The notes under the pieces were generated by a model that was not told the DNA's origin, did no database searches, and saw only the letters and a list, made by a program, of their open reading frames with translations. Below, one piece after another: positions 5,642 through 5,695 of a stretch of 5,695 bases of DNA. Made by a program: the position numbers and the translations under genes. The stretch is from an uncultured Collinsella sp. (GTDB lineage: Bacteria > Actinomycetota > Coriobacteriia > Coriobacteriales > Coriobacteriaceae): positions 1-5,695 of the forward strand of contig USHS01000101.1 in assembly GCA_900554585.1 (NCBI GenBank), read 5' to 3'. Position 1 is the stretch's first letter, and the number at the start of each line of letters is the position of its first letter.

Positions 5642-5695
5642 TTAGAGGTCCTCGCGCCAGAAGGGCATGCTCATGCAGCGCGGGCCGCCGCGGCC
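5642..5695 (-). CDS. 3' end of a second arginine deiminase gene (partial, possibly an assembly effect)
   Basis: The window ends inside a minus-strand coding end that encodes [17 protein letters not shown] followed by TAA, identical to the last 17 residues of ArcA and including the catalytic cysteine. The nucleotides are also identical: 5641-5695 equals 2438-2492 over all 55 bases, and identity stops one base past the stop codon. Beyond that, the downstream sequence differs, so this is a distinct junction and not a copy of the whole arcA region. It is either a true second arcA upstream of the aminotransferase or a contig end at a repeated k-mer shared with another locus or strain. The gene body is outside the window. 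Confidence 0.6.
   Translation of the reverse strand, partial: GRGGPRCMSMPFWREDL

Overview
Ordinary arginine deiminase (ADI, arginine fermentation) locus from an anaerobic, host-associated type of actinomycete. The coding regions are GC-rich with strong C/G preference at third positions, the spacers are AT-rich, and the protein set resembles Coriobacteriia (Collinsella/Olsenella-like). The taxon is inferred from style and content, not from a marker gene. Every supported gene lies on the minus strand, so transcription runs from high to low coordinates.

Layout in transcription order. The window enters at 5695 inside the last 17 codons of a gene identical there to the 3' end of arcA, followed by a hairpin (5547-5581). 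After a short spacer comes a class I/II PLP aminotransferase, ArcT-like (5382-4258), with its own terminator (4162-4203). A 577-nt AT-rich region without a gene (3681-4257) carries candidate promoters, ARG-box-like half-sites and a set of paired repeats. Then come arcA, arginine deiminase (3680-2439), an intercistronic hairpin, and arcB, catabolic ornithine carbamoyltransferase (2332-1337). A strong terminator (1281-1322) follows arcB. Last is a YfcC/DcuC-family permease starting at 1189 and cut off by the window edge.

How it works. ArcA splits arginine into citrulline and ammonia. ArcB phosphorolyses citrulline to ornithine and carbamoyl phosphate. The permease is the likely arginine/ornithine exchanger. 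The carbamate kinase (ArcC) that would make ATP from carbamoyl phosphate is not in this window. The aminotransferase is a plausible accessory enzyme for amino acid products of the locus, but its substrate cannot be read from sequence.

Both window ends look like assembly edges. Bases 1-13 match the inner 13 bases of the Nextera/Tn5 mosaic end and are probably library adapter, not genome. The last 55 bases repeat positions 2438-2492 exactly, as expected where an assembly stops at a repeated k-mer. A second arcA copy upstream of the aminotransferase is therefore suggested but not proven. I see no wholly new system here. The items most worth a second look are the possible arcA duplication, the 21-bp-spaced repeat pairs upstream of arcA, and a coding-like hydrophobic remnant before the aminotransferase.
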